Shown piece by piece: positions 1-6,566 of a stretch of DNA of 10,297 bases (position 1 is the first letter of the stretch; each line of letters starts with the position of its first letter). Made by a program: the position numbers and the translations under genes. Under the pieces are notes generated by a model. The model ran no database searches. It worked only from the letters and a program-made list of their open reading frames with translations, and had not been told where the DNA came from. The stretch comes from an uncultured Selenomonadaceae bacterium (GTDB taxonomy: Bacteria; Bacillota; Negativicutes; Selenomonadales; Selenomonadaceae): NCBI GenBank assembly GCA_905236785.1, contig CAJOQC010000066.1:1-10297 (forward strand). The letters run 5' to 3'.

Positions 1-180
1 CTTGCCGACGGCGACACTATCTATGCATCTTCATGCGGCACGTTGGTTGATGCCGATGTCAACATGGTGGGTACGCTGGCGGCCGAAGTCATGGCAAAGG
101 CCATTGAAAACGCGATAGTTTCGTCAAAGATGAATGACGCGGAGTATTTGTCATATTGCCTTAGCTTGCCGGCAAATTAA
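1..180 (+). CDS. P1 family (S58, DmpA-like) peptidase, C-terminal fragment
   Basis: Frame 1 is open from the first base to a TAA at 178-180 and gives the last 59 residues of a protein whose start lies outside the window. The fragment opens with LADGDTIYASSCGT, then DADVNMVGTLAAEVMAKAIENAI. This resembles the C-terminal end of P1 peptidases (DmpA/L-aminopeptidase D-esterase, MEROPS S58), where a GDT-(I/V)-(F/Y)-A strand is followed by an ADVN..G.LAAEVMA.AI helix. In that family the precursor cleaves itself to expose a catalytic serine or threonine. That residue would be upstream and is not visible, so activity cannot be judged. The 16 residues after the conserved helix look like an unconserved tail. 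No clear terminator follows before the sstT promoter. The assignment rests on the C-terminal motif alone. Confidence 0.7.
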   Translation, partial: LADGDTIYASSCGTLVDADVNMVGTLAAEVMAKAIENAIVSSKMNDAEYLSYCLSLPAN

Positions 181-233
181 ACGAGCGGTGAACTTTGCAA
201 ATTGCGGGTAAAAGTCATCATCAACGGTTTTTC

Positions 234-262
234 TTGCGCTAAAATCTCTCCTGCGTTATACT
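234..262 (+). promoter_or_regulatory. Putative sigma70-type promoter of sstT
   Basis: A TTGCGC -35 box (234-239) is followed, after exactly 17 bp, by a TATACT -10 box (257-262). The -10 matches the consensus at five of six positions and the -35 at three. Transcription would start near 269, giving a leader of about 40 nt before the chosen sstT start. A 13-bp palindrome sits right at the expected start site. Confidence 0.55.
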
Positions 263-268
263 GTAGCG

Positions 269-281
269 GGGCAATTTGCCC
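269..281. promoter_or_regulatory. Palindrome GGGCAA-T-TTGCCC at the sstT transcription start
   Basis: Perfect 6-bp arms surround one central base, directly after the -10 box. Its core GCAATTTGC (271-279) is the exact reverse complement of GCAAATTGC at 197-205, upstream of the -35 box. Two such sites bracketing a promoter are what a dimeric repressor operator pair can look like. A one-base loop cannot form a normal RNA hairpin, so a DNA site is the likelier reading. No regulator is identified. Confidence 0.35.
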
Positions 282-295
282 ATAAAATGTTACTC

Positions 296-303
296 GGGAG
301 GGA
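296..303 (+). promoter_or_regulatory. Ribosome binding site that fixes the sstT start at TTG 311
   Basis: The purine run GGGAGGGA lies 7-8 nt before TTG at 311. An in-frame ATG at 287 lies upstream of this site and has no comparable Shine-Dalgarno sequence of its own. The TTG start is therefore preferred. Confidence 0.7.
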
Positions 304-310
304 TTTATTT

Positions 311-1558
311 TTGCTTAACAACATAGGAAAAAAATATCAGGAAACCGCCCTTATAAAGCTCATTGCGCTGGGGCTTGTCATCGGTATCATAATCGCGTCT
401 TTTGCGCCGGGGGCTATTCCTGTCGTCTCTGTGTTCGGCGACTTGTTTGTAAAAGCCCTAAAGGGTGTCGCGCCCATTTTGGTTTTTATTTTGGTAATGA
501 ACGCAATGGCGCAAAAAAGTGCGGATGCAAATTCGTCCATGAAACCAATCGTAAAACTTTACGTTATCGGCACGTTCCTTGCGTCCTTGGTTGGTGTGGT
601 GCTTTCTTTTGCCTTTCCCACGACTCTGGCGTTAAAAATGAGCGACGCGGAAATTTCGCCGCCTTCGGGTATTGTGGAAGTTTTGCACAATCTAATCTTA
701 AGCGTGGTTGATAACCCGATTCACGCCCTCACCACCGCTAACTACATCGGCATTTTGGCATGGGCTGTTTTGGCCGGTCTTGCCCTTCATGGCGCATCGG
801 AGGGTACAAAGAATTTTCTGGCTGATTTATCCAAGGCCATAACCCAAATTGTTCAATGGGTCATTCGTTTTGCGCCCTTTGGCATAATGGGCTTGGTGGC
901 GAGCGCAATAGGCGAAAGCGGCCTGTCGGCACTCTTGGTATATGCCAAACTTTTAGGGGTGCTTTTGGGGTCTTTCTTTGCCGTGGCTCTTATAATGAAC
1001 CCCATCATTGTTTTTTTCTTTTTGCAAAGAAACCCTTATCCGCTGGTTTTAGCCACCTTGCGCGAGAGCGGCATTTATGCCTTTTTCACTCGTAGTAGCG
1101 CGGCCAACATTCCCGTTAATTTGTCGCTTTGCAAACGGTTGGGTCTAAACGAAGATGTGTACAGCATTTCAATTCCCTTGGGCGCGACCATAAACATGAG
1201 CGGCGCGGCCATAACCATTGCCGTGTTGTCATTGGCGGCGGCGCATACCGTGGGGCTTGACATAGACCTTCCCACAGCACTGTTATTATCGGTTATTTCA
1301 ACGGTGGGCGCGTGCGGCGCGTCCGGTGTTGCGGGCGGCTCGCTCCTTTTGATACCCGTTGCCTGTGCCTCCTTTGGCATCGGCAGTGATATTGCCATGC
1401 AGGTGGTGGGCGTGGGCTTTATAATCGGCGTGTTGCAGGATTCGTGCGAAACAGCGCTAAATTCATCAAGCGACGTGTTGTTTACCGCAACAGCCGAATT
1501 TGCCGAGCGCGCCAAAAACGGCGAACTTAATGACAAGGATCTTGTGCCGGGCAAATAA
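311..1558 (+). CDS. sstT: Sodium:serine/threonine symporter SstT
   Basis: This 415-residue membrane protein of the dicarboxylate/amino acid:cation symporter (DAACS) family imports serine and threonine with Na+. Its length is close to E. coli SstT (about 414). Hydrophobic segments run along the whole chain. The diagnostic C-terminal half is present: [17 protein letters not shown] (about 258-274), the [10 protein letters not shown] unwound helix (291-300), [11 protein letters not shown] with [16 protein letters not shown] (about 320-349), and [16 protein letters not shown] (373-388), which lies around the sodium and substrate sites. The serine-rich re-entrant loop and the NMSG motif fit SstT better than glutamate carriers. 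TTG 311 is chosen over ATG 287 because a strong GGGAGGGA site precedes it and the resulting N-terminus ([10 protein letters not shown]) suits the family. A VanW gene follows after 22 bp without a terminator, so the two may share a transcript. Confidence 0.93.
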   Translation: MLNNIGKKYQETALIKLIALGLVIGIIIASFAPGAIPVVSVFGDLFVKALKGVAPILVFILVMNAMAQKSADANSSMKPIVKLYVIGTFLASLVGVVLSFAFPTTLALKMSDAEISPPSGIVEVLHNLILSVVDNPIHALTTANYIGILAWAVLAGLALHGASEGTKNFLADLSKAITQIVQWVIRFAPFGIMGLVASAIGESGLSALLVYAKLLGVLLGSFFAVALIMNPIIVFFFLQRNPYPLVLATLRESGIYAFFTRSSAANIPVNLSLCKRLGLNEDVYSISIPLGATINMSGAAITIAVLSLAAAHTVGLDIDLPTALLLSVISTVGACGASGVAGGSLLLIPVACASFGIGSDIAMQVVGVGFIIGVLQDSCETALNSSSDVLFTATAEFAERAKNGELNDKDLVPGK

Positions 1559-1580
1559 TTTTTTAAGATGGAGCATCGAC

Positions 1581-2837
1581 ATGGAAGTATTGAAATCATC
1601 GCTGAAAATTTTCGGCGCGGCGGCGGTGACGTTGGGGCTTGTGGCGACGAGTATCGCCGCCGGCTCATATTCCCTTGCCGAAAGCGGCAGGGTTATTCCC
1701 GGGGTCGCTGCCTTTGGCAGCCCTTTAGAAGGCTTGACCAAAGAGGAAACGGAGAATTTTTTTGAAAAAATCGCCGCCGAACGCTTGCCCGCTGACACCG
1801 TAACGCTTAAATACGGCGAACAAACATGGATGTTTTCTCCGGCGGAACTTCACATAAAAGCCGCCACCGAACAAGCCGCCGCCGAAGCCTATAATCTTGG
1901 GCGCGGCAAAAGTTTTTGGGAAAATTTAAAAGAACAGGTATTAGTGGGGCTAAACGGGCGATTCATAACCTTGGGGGCTGTTTTTGACGGGGATGCGCTT
2001 AATACGAAACTTGTGCAAATTGCCGCCCAACTTCGCCGCGAACCTGCAAATGCTTTTGTGTCGTTAGATTATAACGGGCAGGTGTTCAGAACCAACGGAA
2101 TTATCGGCAAGAACTTGAAAATCGAGCCTATCGCCGAGGAACTTGCCCCGAAGATTACCGCGCTAAAAACGCCGATTATTCTTGAAATTGCCCCGGACGA
2201 TATAATGCCCTTTGTCACCGATGCCGACATTGCTACCATTGACAGTATACTTGCGTCATACACAACATATTTTTCTCCCGGCGACAGGGGGGACAATATC
2301 GCTATTGCGGCCTCACACTTAAACGGTGTTTTGGTGAAAAGCGCGGCGGTGTTTTCCTTTAACACTGCCGTCGGCAGGCGTACACGGGATGCGGGCTACA
2401 AAGATGCCGGCGTATTTATCGACGGGCGGCTGGAGCAAGATGTGGGCGGTGGCGTTTGTCAGGTTAGTTCCACTCTTTATAACGCGATTTTGTTGGCGGG
2501 GCTAAACAGCACCATGCGAACGCCTCATTATTATCCCTCGCTTTATTGCCCGCCGGGGCGCGATGCCACAGTGGCGGACGGGCTGTTGGATTTCCAGTTT
2601 CAAAACCCGTACCCTCATAACGTATATTTACAGTCAAGCGTGAACGATAATTCCCTCACTGTGTTTGTTCTTGGCACATGGGCAGACCTAAACGGCAACA
2701 GTATTTACCTTGAAAATGAGGGAACGCGGTTACACCCGGACGTTTATCGCGTCTATGCCAAAGACGGCGCAATAGTTTGGCGCGAGTACTTGCATACCGA
2801 TGCATACAGAAGCCCCGCCGAAATGCATAACGATTGA
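1581..2837 (+). CDS. VanW family protein with N-terminal membrane anchor
   Basis: The 418-residue product begins with a short charged stretch and a hydrophobic segment (about 9-28), so it is probably anchored or secreted with its bulk outside the membrane. Residues about 45-215 are compatible with the putative peptidoglycan-binding region often found N-terminal to VanW domains. The VanW domain (about 235-370) is clear: AAVFSFNTAVGRRTRDAGYK (256-274), DVGGGVCQVSSTLYNA (287-302), YYPSLYCPPGRDATV (317-331) and a DFQFQNPYPHNVYL strand. VanW was named from vancomycin resistance clusters, but its biochemical role is unknown and most members are not resistance genes. No vanHAX or two-component genes are nearby, so an envelope role is all that can be said. 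ATG 1581 has GGAG at 1570-1573; an in-frame ATG at 1500 would overlap sstT by 59 bp and is rejected. It probably shares a transcript with sstT. Confidence 0.85.
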   Translation: MEVLKSSLKIFGAAAVTLGLVATSIAAGSYSLAESGRVIPGVAAFGSPLEGLTKEETENFFEKIAAERLPADTVTLKYGEQTWMFSPAELHIKAATEQAAAEAYNLGRGKSFWENLKEQVLVGLNGRFITLGAVFDGDALNTKLVQIAAQLRREPANAFVSLDYNGQVFRTNGIIGKNLKIEPIAEELAPKITALKTPIILEIAPDDIMPFVTDADIATIDSILASYTTYFSPGDRGDNIAIAASHLNGVLVKSAAVFSFNTAVGRRTRDAGYKDAGVFIDGRLEQDVGGGVCQVSSTLYNAILLAGLNSTMRTPHYYPSLYCPPGRDATVADGLLDFQFQNPYPHNVYLQSSVNDNSLTVFVLGTWADLNGNSIYLENEGTRLHPDVYRVYAKDGAIVWREYLHTDAYRSPAEMHND

Positions 2838-2855
2838 TACTACTGTTAAATTGAG

Positions 2856-2925
2856 GGCATCTCTAAAAACTCGTTTAATGAATTTTTATTCAAGGATAAG
2901 CGACGGAGGGTGGTTAGAGGCTGCC
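2856..2925. repeat. Decayed short copy of the compound palindromic repeat
   Basis: The left end GGCATCTCTAAAAACTC (2856-2872) is identical to the left end of the next copy. The right end (2902-2925) carries GACGGAGGG, then TTAGAGGCTGCC, matching that copy's right end apart from a small gap. The interior hairpins are missing and are replaced by AT-rich sequence. This looks like an internal deletion or rearrangement of a full element. It begins 18 bp after the VanW stop codon. Confidence 0.6.
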
Positions 2926-2936
2926 TGATACTACTG

Positions 2937-3072
2937 GGCATCTCTAAAAACTCTTTTTATACCTCCTCCCGTCGGCTACGCCGACACCCTCCTCCAAGAG
3001 GAGGGCTGAGCCTCCCTCATGGAGGGAGGTGGCAGCCCGCAGGGCTGACGGAGGGAGTTTTTAGAGGCTGCC
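2937..3072. repeat. Compound palindromic repeat with inverted ends and four hairpins (MITE-like)
   Basis: The ends are inverted repeats: GGCATCTCTAAAAACTC (2937-2953) against GAGTTTTTAGAGGCTGCC (3055-3072), matching over 11 bp plus the terminal GGCA with one gap. Inside are four consecutive hairpins with 3-base loops: GTCGGC-TAC-GCCGAC (2971-2985), CCCTCCTC-CAA-GAGGAGGG (2987-3005), CCTCCCTC-ATG-GAGGGAGG (3011-3029) and CAGCCC-GCA-GGGCTG (3033-3047). An outer CTCCC/GGGAG helix (2966-2970 with 3053-3057) closes the array. The element is too short to code for a transposase, so any mobility would be non-autonomous. It may also act as an RNA structure in the 3' region of the VanW transcript. Pyrimidine/purine-rich intergenic palindromes of this general look are common in gut Bacillota; I cannot name the family. 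Confidence 0.75.
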
Positions 3073-3095
3073 TTAAATTTTTATCGAGGATTAGT

Positions 3096-3152
3096 ATGAA
3101 AAGCAGTATGGAAATGAGAGTTGTCGCGCCAACAAAAAAGGCTGTTGCCTAA
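3096..3152 (+). CDS. Possible 18-residue peptide ending inside a terminator stem
   Basis: An ATG at 3096 has GAGGA (3086-3090) five bases upstream and encodes MKSSMEMRVVAPTKKAVA. Its TAA stop (3150-3152) falls inside the left arm of the terminator. The layout resembles a leader peptide, but no plus-strand gene follows, because fba is convergent. It could be a small translated ORF at the end of the VanW transcript, the remnant of a gene, or chance. No family is recognised, and length gives no statistical support. Its frame stays open back through the repeat, but that extension is repeat sequence, not a gene. Confidence 0.2.
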   Translation: MKSSMEMRVVAPTKKAVA

Positions 3153-3184
3153 GGGTTTTCACCGCTTGGGCAACAGCCTTTTTG
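3134..3184. terminator. Bidirectional intrinsic terminator between the VanW gene and fba
   Basis: A 19-bp stem, including five A-T pairs at the base and one G-T pair, joins 3135-3153 (core GGCTGTTGCCTAAG) to 3165-3183 (core CTTGGGCAACAGCC), with a loop of about 11 bases. A run of T follows on both strands: TTTTT at 3179-3183 on plus, and TTTTTT on minus (complement of A 3134-3139). It lies about 34 bp past the fba stop and serves that gene directly. It would also stop transcription arriving from sstT and the VanW gene. Confidence 0.9.
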
Positions 3185-3217
3185 TGTCGGCTTTTATTTG
3201 TCTGTTCGTCGAAAATT

Positions 3218-4210
3218 TTAGCCTTTTATAAGCTGCATAATCTCGGGAGCTTTGCCGTCCGAACCCAAAACTTCTTTAATCTTGTGTTCGACCAACTCTT
3301 TGATGTATGTGCGACCGTCGGCAACATACTGACGCGGATCGAAATGCTCGGGATGAGCGGCGAAGTGCTCGCGGATACCCGCTGTCATGGCTAAACGCAA
3401 GTCGGAGTCGATGTTGATTTTGCAAACTGCCGATTTGGCGGCTTTGCGGAGCTGATCTTCGGGGATGCCCACAGCGTCGTCAAGTTTGCCGCCGTTGGCG
3501 TTGATGATTTTGACATACTTGGGAATGACCGAAGATGCGCCGTGGAGAACAATCGGGAAACCGGGGATGCGTTTTTCGATTTCTTCCAAAATGTCGAAAC
3601 GAAGTTCGGGCGGTACCAAAACGCCGTCGGCGTTTCTGGTGCATTGTTCGGGTTTAAACTTAAAAGCGCCATGGCTTGTGCCGATAGCGATAGCCAAGGA
3701 ATCCACGCCGGTGCTCTTTACGAACTCTTCCACTTCGTCGGGCTGGGTGTAGGCTGCGTCATGCGCCGCTACTTTAACGTCGTCCTCGATGCCGGCCAAC
3801 TTGCCAAGCTCGGCCTCTACAACAACGCCATGGGCATGGGCGTACTCTACGACTTCTTTGGTCTTGGCGATGTTCTCTTTGAAATCATAATGAGAACCGT
3901 CGAACATGACCGAAGTGAACCCGTCGTCGATGCAGGATTTGCAAATGTCGAAATCCGCGCCATGATCAAGGTGCAACGCAATGGGAATGTCGCTTATTTC
4001 AAGAGCGGCCTTCACGAGGTGAACGAGGTAGTGGGAGTTGGCGTATTTTCTTGCGCCCGCCGAGCATTGGAGAATGACCGGCGATTGGAGCGCGGCGGCG
4101 GCATCGGTTATGCCCTGCACGATTTCCATGTTGTTGACGTTGAACGCGCCGATGGCATAGCCGCCCTCATGGGCTTTCTTAAACATTTCTTTTGTTCCGA
4201 CTAACGGCAT
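3218..4210 (-). CDS. fba: Class II fructose-1,6-bisphosphate aldolase
   Basis: This 330-residue cytoplasmic TIM-barrel enzyme cleaves fructose 1,6-bisphosphate to glyceraldehyde 3-phosphate and dihydroxyacetone phosphate, and runs in reverse in gluconeogenesis. Class II is shown by the zinc and catalytic motif ALHLDHG (D82 as catalytic acid, H83 as zinc ligand), FDGSHYDF (103-110), VVEAELGKLAG (130-140), IGTSHGAFKF with zinc ligand H180, VLHGASSV with H223, and phosphate-binding KINIDSDLR (264-272). The C-terminal HPEHFDPRQY and YIKELVEHKIKEVLGS motifs fit the longer clostridial/fusobacterial branch, and the length is normal for it. The start is ATG with a GGGGG site (plus 4219-4223) about 8 nt upstream. 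It has its own extended -10 promoter and a terminator, so it is probably monocistronic. Tagatose-bisphosphate aldolase (GatY/KbaY) is the main alternative, but those are usually shorter and lie in sugar operons. Confidence 0.95.
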   Translation of the reverse strand: MPLVGTKEMFKKAHEGGYAIGAFNVNNMEIVQGITDAAAALQSPVILQCSAGARKYANSHYLVHLVKAALEISDIPIALHLDHGADFDICKSCIDDGFTSVMFDGSHYDFKENIAKTKEVVEYAHAHGVVVEAELGKLAGIEDDVKVAAHDAAYTQPDEVEEFVKSTGVDSLAIAIGTSHGAFKFKPEQCTRNADGVLVPPELRFDILEEIEKRIPGFPIVLHGASSVIPKYVKIINANGGKLDDAVGIPEDQLRKAAKSAVCKINIDSDLRLAMTAGIREHFAAHPEHFDPRQYVADGRTYIKELVEHKIKEVLGSDGKAPEIMQLIKG

Positions 4211-4250
4211 TGATATTACCCCCTATGTATATAAAATTCTAACCTTCGCA

Positions 4251-4259
4251 ATTATAACA
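4251..4259 (-). promoter_or_regulatory. Extended -10 promoter of fba
   Basis: On the minus strand the sequence reads TGT-TATAAT: a perfect -10 hexamer with the TGn extension, in very AT-rich DNA. A -35 box is poor (TGTGCA at 17 bp), as is common for extended -10 promoters. The predicted start near 4244 gives a leader of about 34 nt before the fba ATG. Confidence 0.6.
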
Positions 4260-4294
4260 CAATTTTGTATTTTTGCACATATAAATTTTTTGAC

Positions 4295-4314
4295 AAATTT
4301 ACACAAATTTACAC
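4295..4314. repeat. Tandem 10-bp repeat AAATTTACAC x2
   Basis: Two perfect adjacent copies of AAATTTACAC overlap the chemotaxis gene's stop codon and lie about 40 bp upstream of the fba -10 box. They could be a spaced protein site for fba, or chance in AT-rich DNA. No hairpin terminator is visible between the two minus-strand genes. Confidence 0.35.
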
Positions 4315-6354
4315 TTTGAACTTTTTCATTTGCGTCGAAAGTTCGCCGGCAAGGGTGGCCAAGCTCTTGGCGGCTTCGGCAATTTCTCTCATGCCGGAGG
4401 ATTGAATTTCCGTGGCGTTTTGCGCCGCGCTTGCTTCGGCTGCGTTTTTGTCGCTGGTTTGCAAAATAGTATCGCTGGCTCTTAGCATCTGCTCGTTTTG
4501 CTGGGCCATGTTGCCTACCACTGCGGCGATTGACTCGCTGTCGCTCACAAGTTGCTCAATGGTGGTCACTATTTCGCCAAAGACATCGTCCGCCGCGCCC
4601 ACGGCCTTTATGCCGCGCTCCACGTTTTCTGCGCCGGCCTTTCCTGCCGCCACCGCCATTTGCATATCGGTAACGTTGGCTTTTACAAGTTCGGTGATTT
4701 GTTGGCTTGAAATGCTGGAGGATTCGGCAAGTTTTCGCACTTCGTCGGCCACGACGGCAAACCCTCTGCCCGCTTCGCCGGCTCGCGCCGCTTCGATTGC
4801 GGCATTAAGGGCGAGCAAATTTGTCTGCTCGGCGATGCCCGTTATCATGTTGACGATTTCGGCGATTTTTTGCCCGCTCACCTCAAGCTTGTTGATAGCT
4901 TTTTCAATATCGGCGGTGCTTTTGGTGATGCCGTTCATTTCTTCCGTGGCATCTTTAATGGCCTTTCTGCCCGCCTCAATGCTCTTTTTGGCGTTTCGTG
5001 CGCTTTGGGCGGCCACCATGGCGCGTTCTTTGGCATCTGCGGCGTTCTTTGCGCCGATTCGCGCCGTTTCCATTGCGCCGTTGGCCTCGTCGGCCTGCAC
5101 CTTTGCGCCCTCGGCTATAATCGTTATGGATTCGGCCACAGTCCCCGCAGCTTTTGCCGATTCGTCGCTTGAGGCGGTGAGCTCTTCGCTGGCCGCCGCC
5201 ACCTGTTGGCTCATGTTGTTGACTTTGCCGATAACCTCCCGCAGATTTTTCACCATATCGCCAAGGGAATAGGAGAGACGCCCCATTTCGTCCTCGGTTG
5301 TTTGTTGGGGCATGGTGCGAAGGTCGCCGCCGGCAATTTTGCCCGCCGTGTCCACAAGGTCGGCAATGGGGCTTTGCACCTTGCGGTTAAATATGGTAAT
5401 CATGGCGGCGCAAAGAATAATCATCACCAAAAGGCTCATAACCGCCGCCGTCCATATTGCCGCCGTAATTGTGCCGTTGTAGTCGCTCTTTGGCGCCACC
5501 AAGACAAGTTTCATGTTGTCAAGGGCAAGGGGGGCGGTCAAAATGAAACTGTCCTCGCCAAAATCTTCGCTTTCGGTGTGGATAATCTTGTCGGCGTTGA
5601 CGATGCTGTTGCCCAAGGCGGCAAGAGAGCCGCCCTCTTCGGTTATTTTCTTTTTCATGTTCTTAGCGTCGTCTTTGTAGGCAAGATAATAACCGTCCTT
5701 AGACACCAAGAAGGCAAAACCGTTCGAGCCGATGGTTATCTTTTTGATGTACTCTTCAAGCTCCGTTATGCCTATATCGACGGTGACGCAACCGGCGTTC
5801 GCGCCGTTTTTCGTGAAGGCCGCCGCGCTTGTCAGCATGGTTGTTCCCGAAACGTCATCAAGGTACGGCCCTGTCCATGCGACTTTGCCCACGTCTTTTA
5901 GGGCGTTTTTGTACCATTCAAAAGAAAAGTAATTGTATTCGGCGGTGCTGTAGTCCATGGTGAGGGTAATTTGGCCGCCGTCACGGGTGCGATATGGCCC
6001 GTAGAAAGGTTCGCCGTCGGCGTGGGCGTTCGGCTCGAACCAAAAGCCGCTGCCGATGATTAAATTATCCGACTTGATAAAACCGTCCGCAACGGAAAAA
6101 AGAACGTCGTTGTCGTAGCTTTTGACGCTTGAAACCGCCAAGGCAAGGCCTGCGGTTTTTTGCCCCACGTTCAAAAGCCGCGTGTTTAATTCGCCGGCTA
6201 TTTCTCCCGCCTGCGCCTCAAGGGTTTTTGTTACCTGCTCTTCCATGCCGATTTTGAACTGACGGACGTTAATGAACGTTTGTATGGCCAAAAGTATGCC
6301 CGTCAACACGACAATGCTTATTACAAACAATGTTTTTATGCTTTTTTGCCGCAT
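4309..6354 (-). CDS. Methyl-accepting chemotaxis protein with extracytoplasmic Cache-type sensor
   Basis: This 681-residue transmembrane receptor would signal to the flagellar motor through CheW and CheA. Domains in order: TM1 (about 8-26), periplasmic or extracellular sensor (about 30-290), TM2 (about 299-322), HAMP (about 324-376) and a long helical signalling domain to the C-terminus. The sensor carries [21 protein letters not shown] (147-167) and GYYLAYKD (221-228), typical of double Cache domains that bind small molecules such as amino acids; the ligand cannot be read here. The hairpin tip is fully conserved (about 499-544: [37 protein letters not shown]). There is no C-terminal CheR-tethering pentapeptide, as in many Bacillota receptors. 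ATG 6354 is chosen because it starts right before TM1 and has AAGG (plus 6364-6367) about 9 nt upstream; an in-frame ATG at 6462 would add a charged, unfamiliar leader. No che or flagellar gene is in the window. Confidence 0.92.
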   Translation of the reverse strand: MRQKSIKTLFVISIVVLTGILLAIQTFINVRQFKIGMEEQVTKTLEAQAGEIAGELNTRLLNVGQKTAGLALAVSSVKSYDNDVLFSVADGFIKSDNLIIGSGFWFEPNAHADGEPFYGPYRTRDGGQITLTMDYSTAEYNYFSFEWYKNALKDVGKVAWTGPYLDDVSGTTMLTSAAAFTKNGANAGCVTVDIGITELEEYIKKITIGSNGFAFLVSKDGYYLAYKDDAKNMKKKITEEGGSLAALGNSIVNADKIIHTESEDFGEDSFILTAPLALDNMKLVLVAPKSDYNGTITAAIWTAAVMSLLVMIILCAAMITIFNRKVQSPIADLVDTAGKIAGGDLRTMPQQTTEDEMGRLSYSLGDMVKNLREVIGKVNNMSQQVAAASEELTASSDESAKAAGTVAESITIIAEGAKVQADEANGAMETARIGAKNAADAKERAMVAAQSARNAKKSIEAGRKAIKDATEEMNGITKSTADIEKAINKLEVSGQKIAEIVNMITGIAEQTNLLALNAAIEAARAGEAGRGFAVVADEVRKLAESSSISSQQITELVKANVTDMQMAVAAGKAGAENVERGIKAVGAADDVFGEIVTTIEQLVSDSESIAAVVGNMAQQNEQMLRASDTILQTSDKNAAEASAAQNATEIQSSGMREIAEAAKSLATLAGELSTQMKKFKV

Positions 6355-6393
6355 CAAAAAACACCTTCTCCCCCTATAAAATAAATCCGAAAC

Positions 6394-6407
6394 GCAACGA
6401 ATGTTCG
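6394..6407. promoter_or_regulatory. LexA/SOS-box-like site between the receptor gene and xth
   Basis: On the minus strand the bases read CGAACATTCGTTGC. This matches the Bacillota LexA (DinR) consensus CGAACRNRYGTTYC at 12 of 14 positions, with core GAAC-N4-GTTg. Next to a DNA-repair gene such a site is worth noting. However, it lies about 90 bp upstream of the xth -35 box and nearer the receptor gene, and one core base is off. Confidence 0.2.
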
Positions 6408-6498
6408 TCGCCTTTTGCCTTTTGTTTTCGACATGAATTGCCCATTTCCTACGGGGCGGCAAAAAATATTTTGCGGGAGGCGAGGGCGTTTGTTTTTC

Positions 6499-6527
6499 TT
6501 GCCAAGAATATTGACGCGGGTTATAAT
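6499..6527 (+). promoter_or_regulatory. Strong sigma70-type promoter of the xth-aroCKB operon
   Basis: TTGCCA (6499-6504, five of six) and TATAAT (6522-6527, six of six) are separated by the ideal 17 bp. Transcription should start near 6534, about 33 nt before the xth ATG. No other promoter of this quality is seen before aroC, aroK or aroB, so it probably serves all four genes. Confidence 0.8.
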
Positions 6528-6539
6528 TGGAAAAAATTA

Positions 6540-6554
6540 CAAATTGCGAATTTG
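6540..6554. promoter_or_regulatory. Palindrome CAAATT-GCG-AATTTG in the xth leader
   Basis: Perfect 6-bp arms with a 3-base centre lie between the predicted transcription start and the xth ribosome binding site (GGGG, 6556-6559). It could be an operator, or a weak RNA hairpin next to the ribosome binding site. It shares the 8-mer CAAATTGC with the site upstream of sstT (198-205). Confidence 0.3.
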
Positions 6555-6566
6555 CGGGGTCGGCTT

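Noticed and set aside
1581..2837. VanW as a vancomycin resistance determinant
   Set aside because: The VanW domain is widespread in susceptible bacteria; none of vanH, vanA/B, vanX, vanR or vanS is in the window.
2937..3072. CRISPR-like array
   Set aside because: The units are nested inverted repeats of differing sequence, not identical direct repeats separated by unique spacers, and no cas gene is present.
2910..3152. 80-codon plus-strand ORF spanning the palindromic repeat
   Set aside because: Most of its translation is repeat hairpin sequence, rich in Arg, Pro and Gly. Only the last 18 codons have a plausible start and ribosome site.
3542..4204. Plus-strand ORF (220 codons) opposite fba
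   Set aside because: The aldolase on the minus strand has every catalytic motif; the opposite frame has no recognisable domain, no ribosome site and no promoter.
4290..4295. Perfect TTGACA on the plus strand between fba and the receptor gene
   Set aside because: No acceptable -10 box lies 16-18 bp downstream, and no plus-strand gene follows.
4412..5272. Long plus-strand ORF (286 codons) opposite the chemotaxis receptor gene
   Set aside because: It is the antisense of the conserved MCP signalling and HAMP-proximal region. The translation is low-complexity Ala/Ser-rich with no family features, as expected of a GC-biased shadow frame.
6355..6462. N-terminal extension of the chemotaxis receptor to an ATG at 6462
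   Set aside because: It adds 36 charged residues ahead of TM1 with no family precedent, while ATG 6354 has a Shine-Dalgarno sequence and the expected N-terminus.
6330..6566. N-terminal extension of xth from an upstream in-frame ATG
   Set aside because: It would overlap the divergent receptor gene's start and place the strong promoter inside the coding region. Exonuclease III proteins start at the SWNVNG strand.
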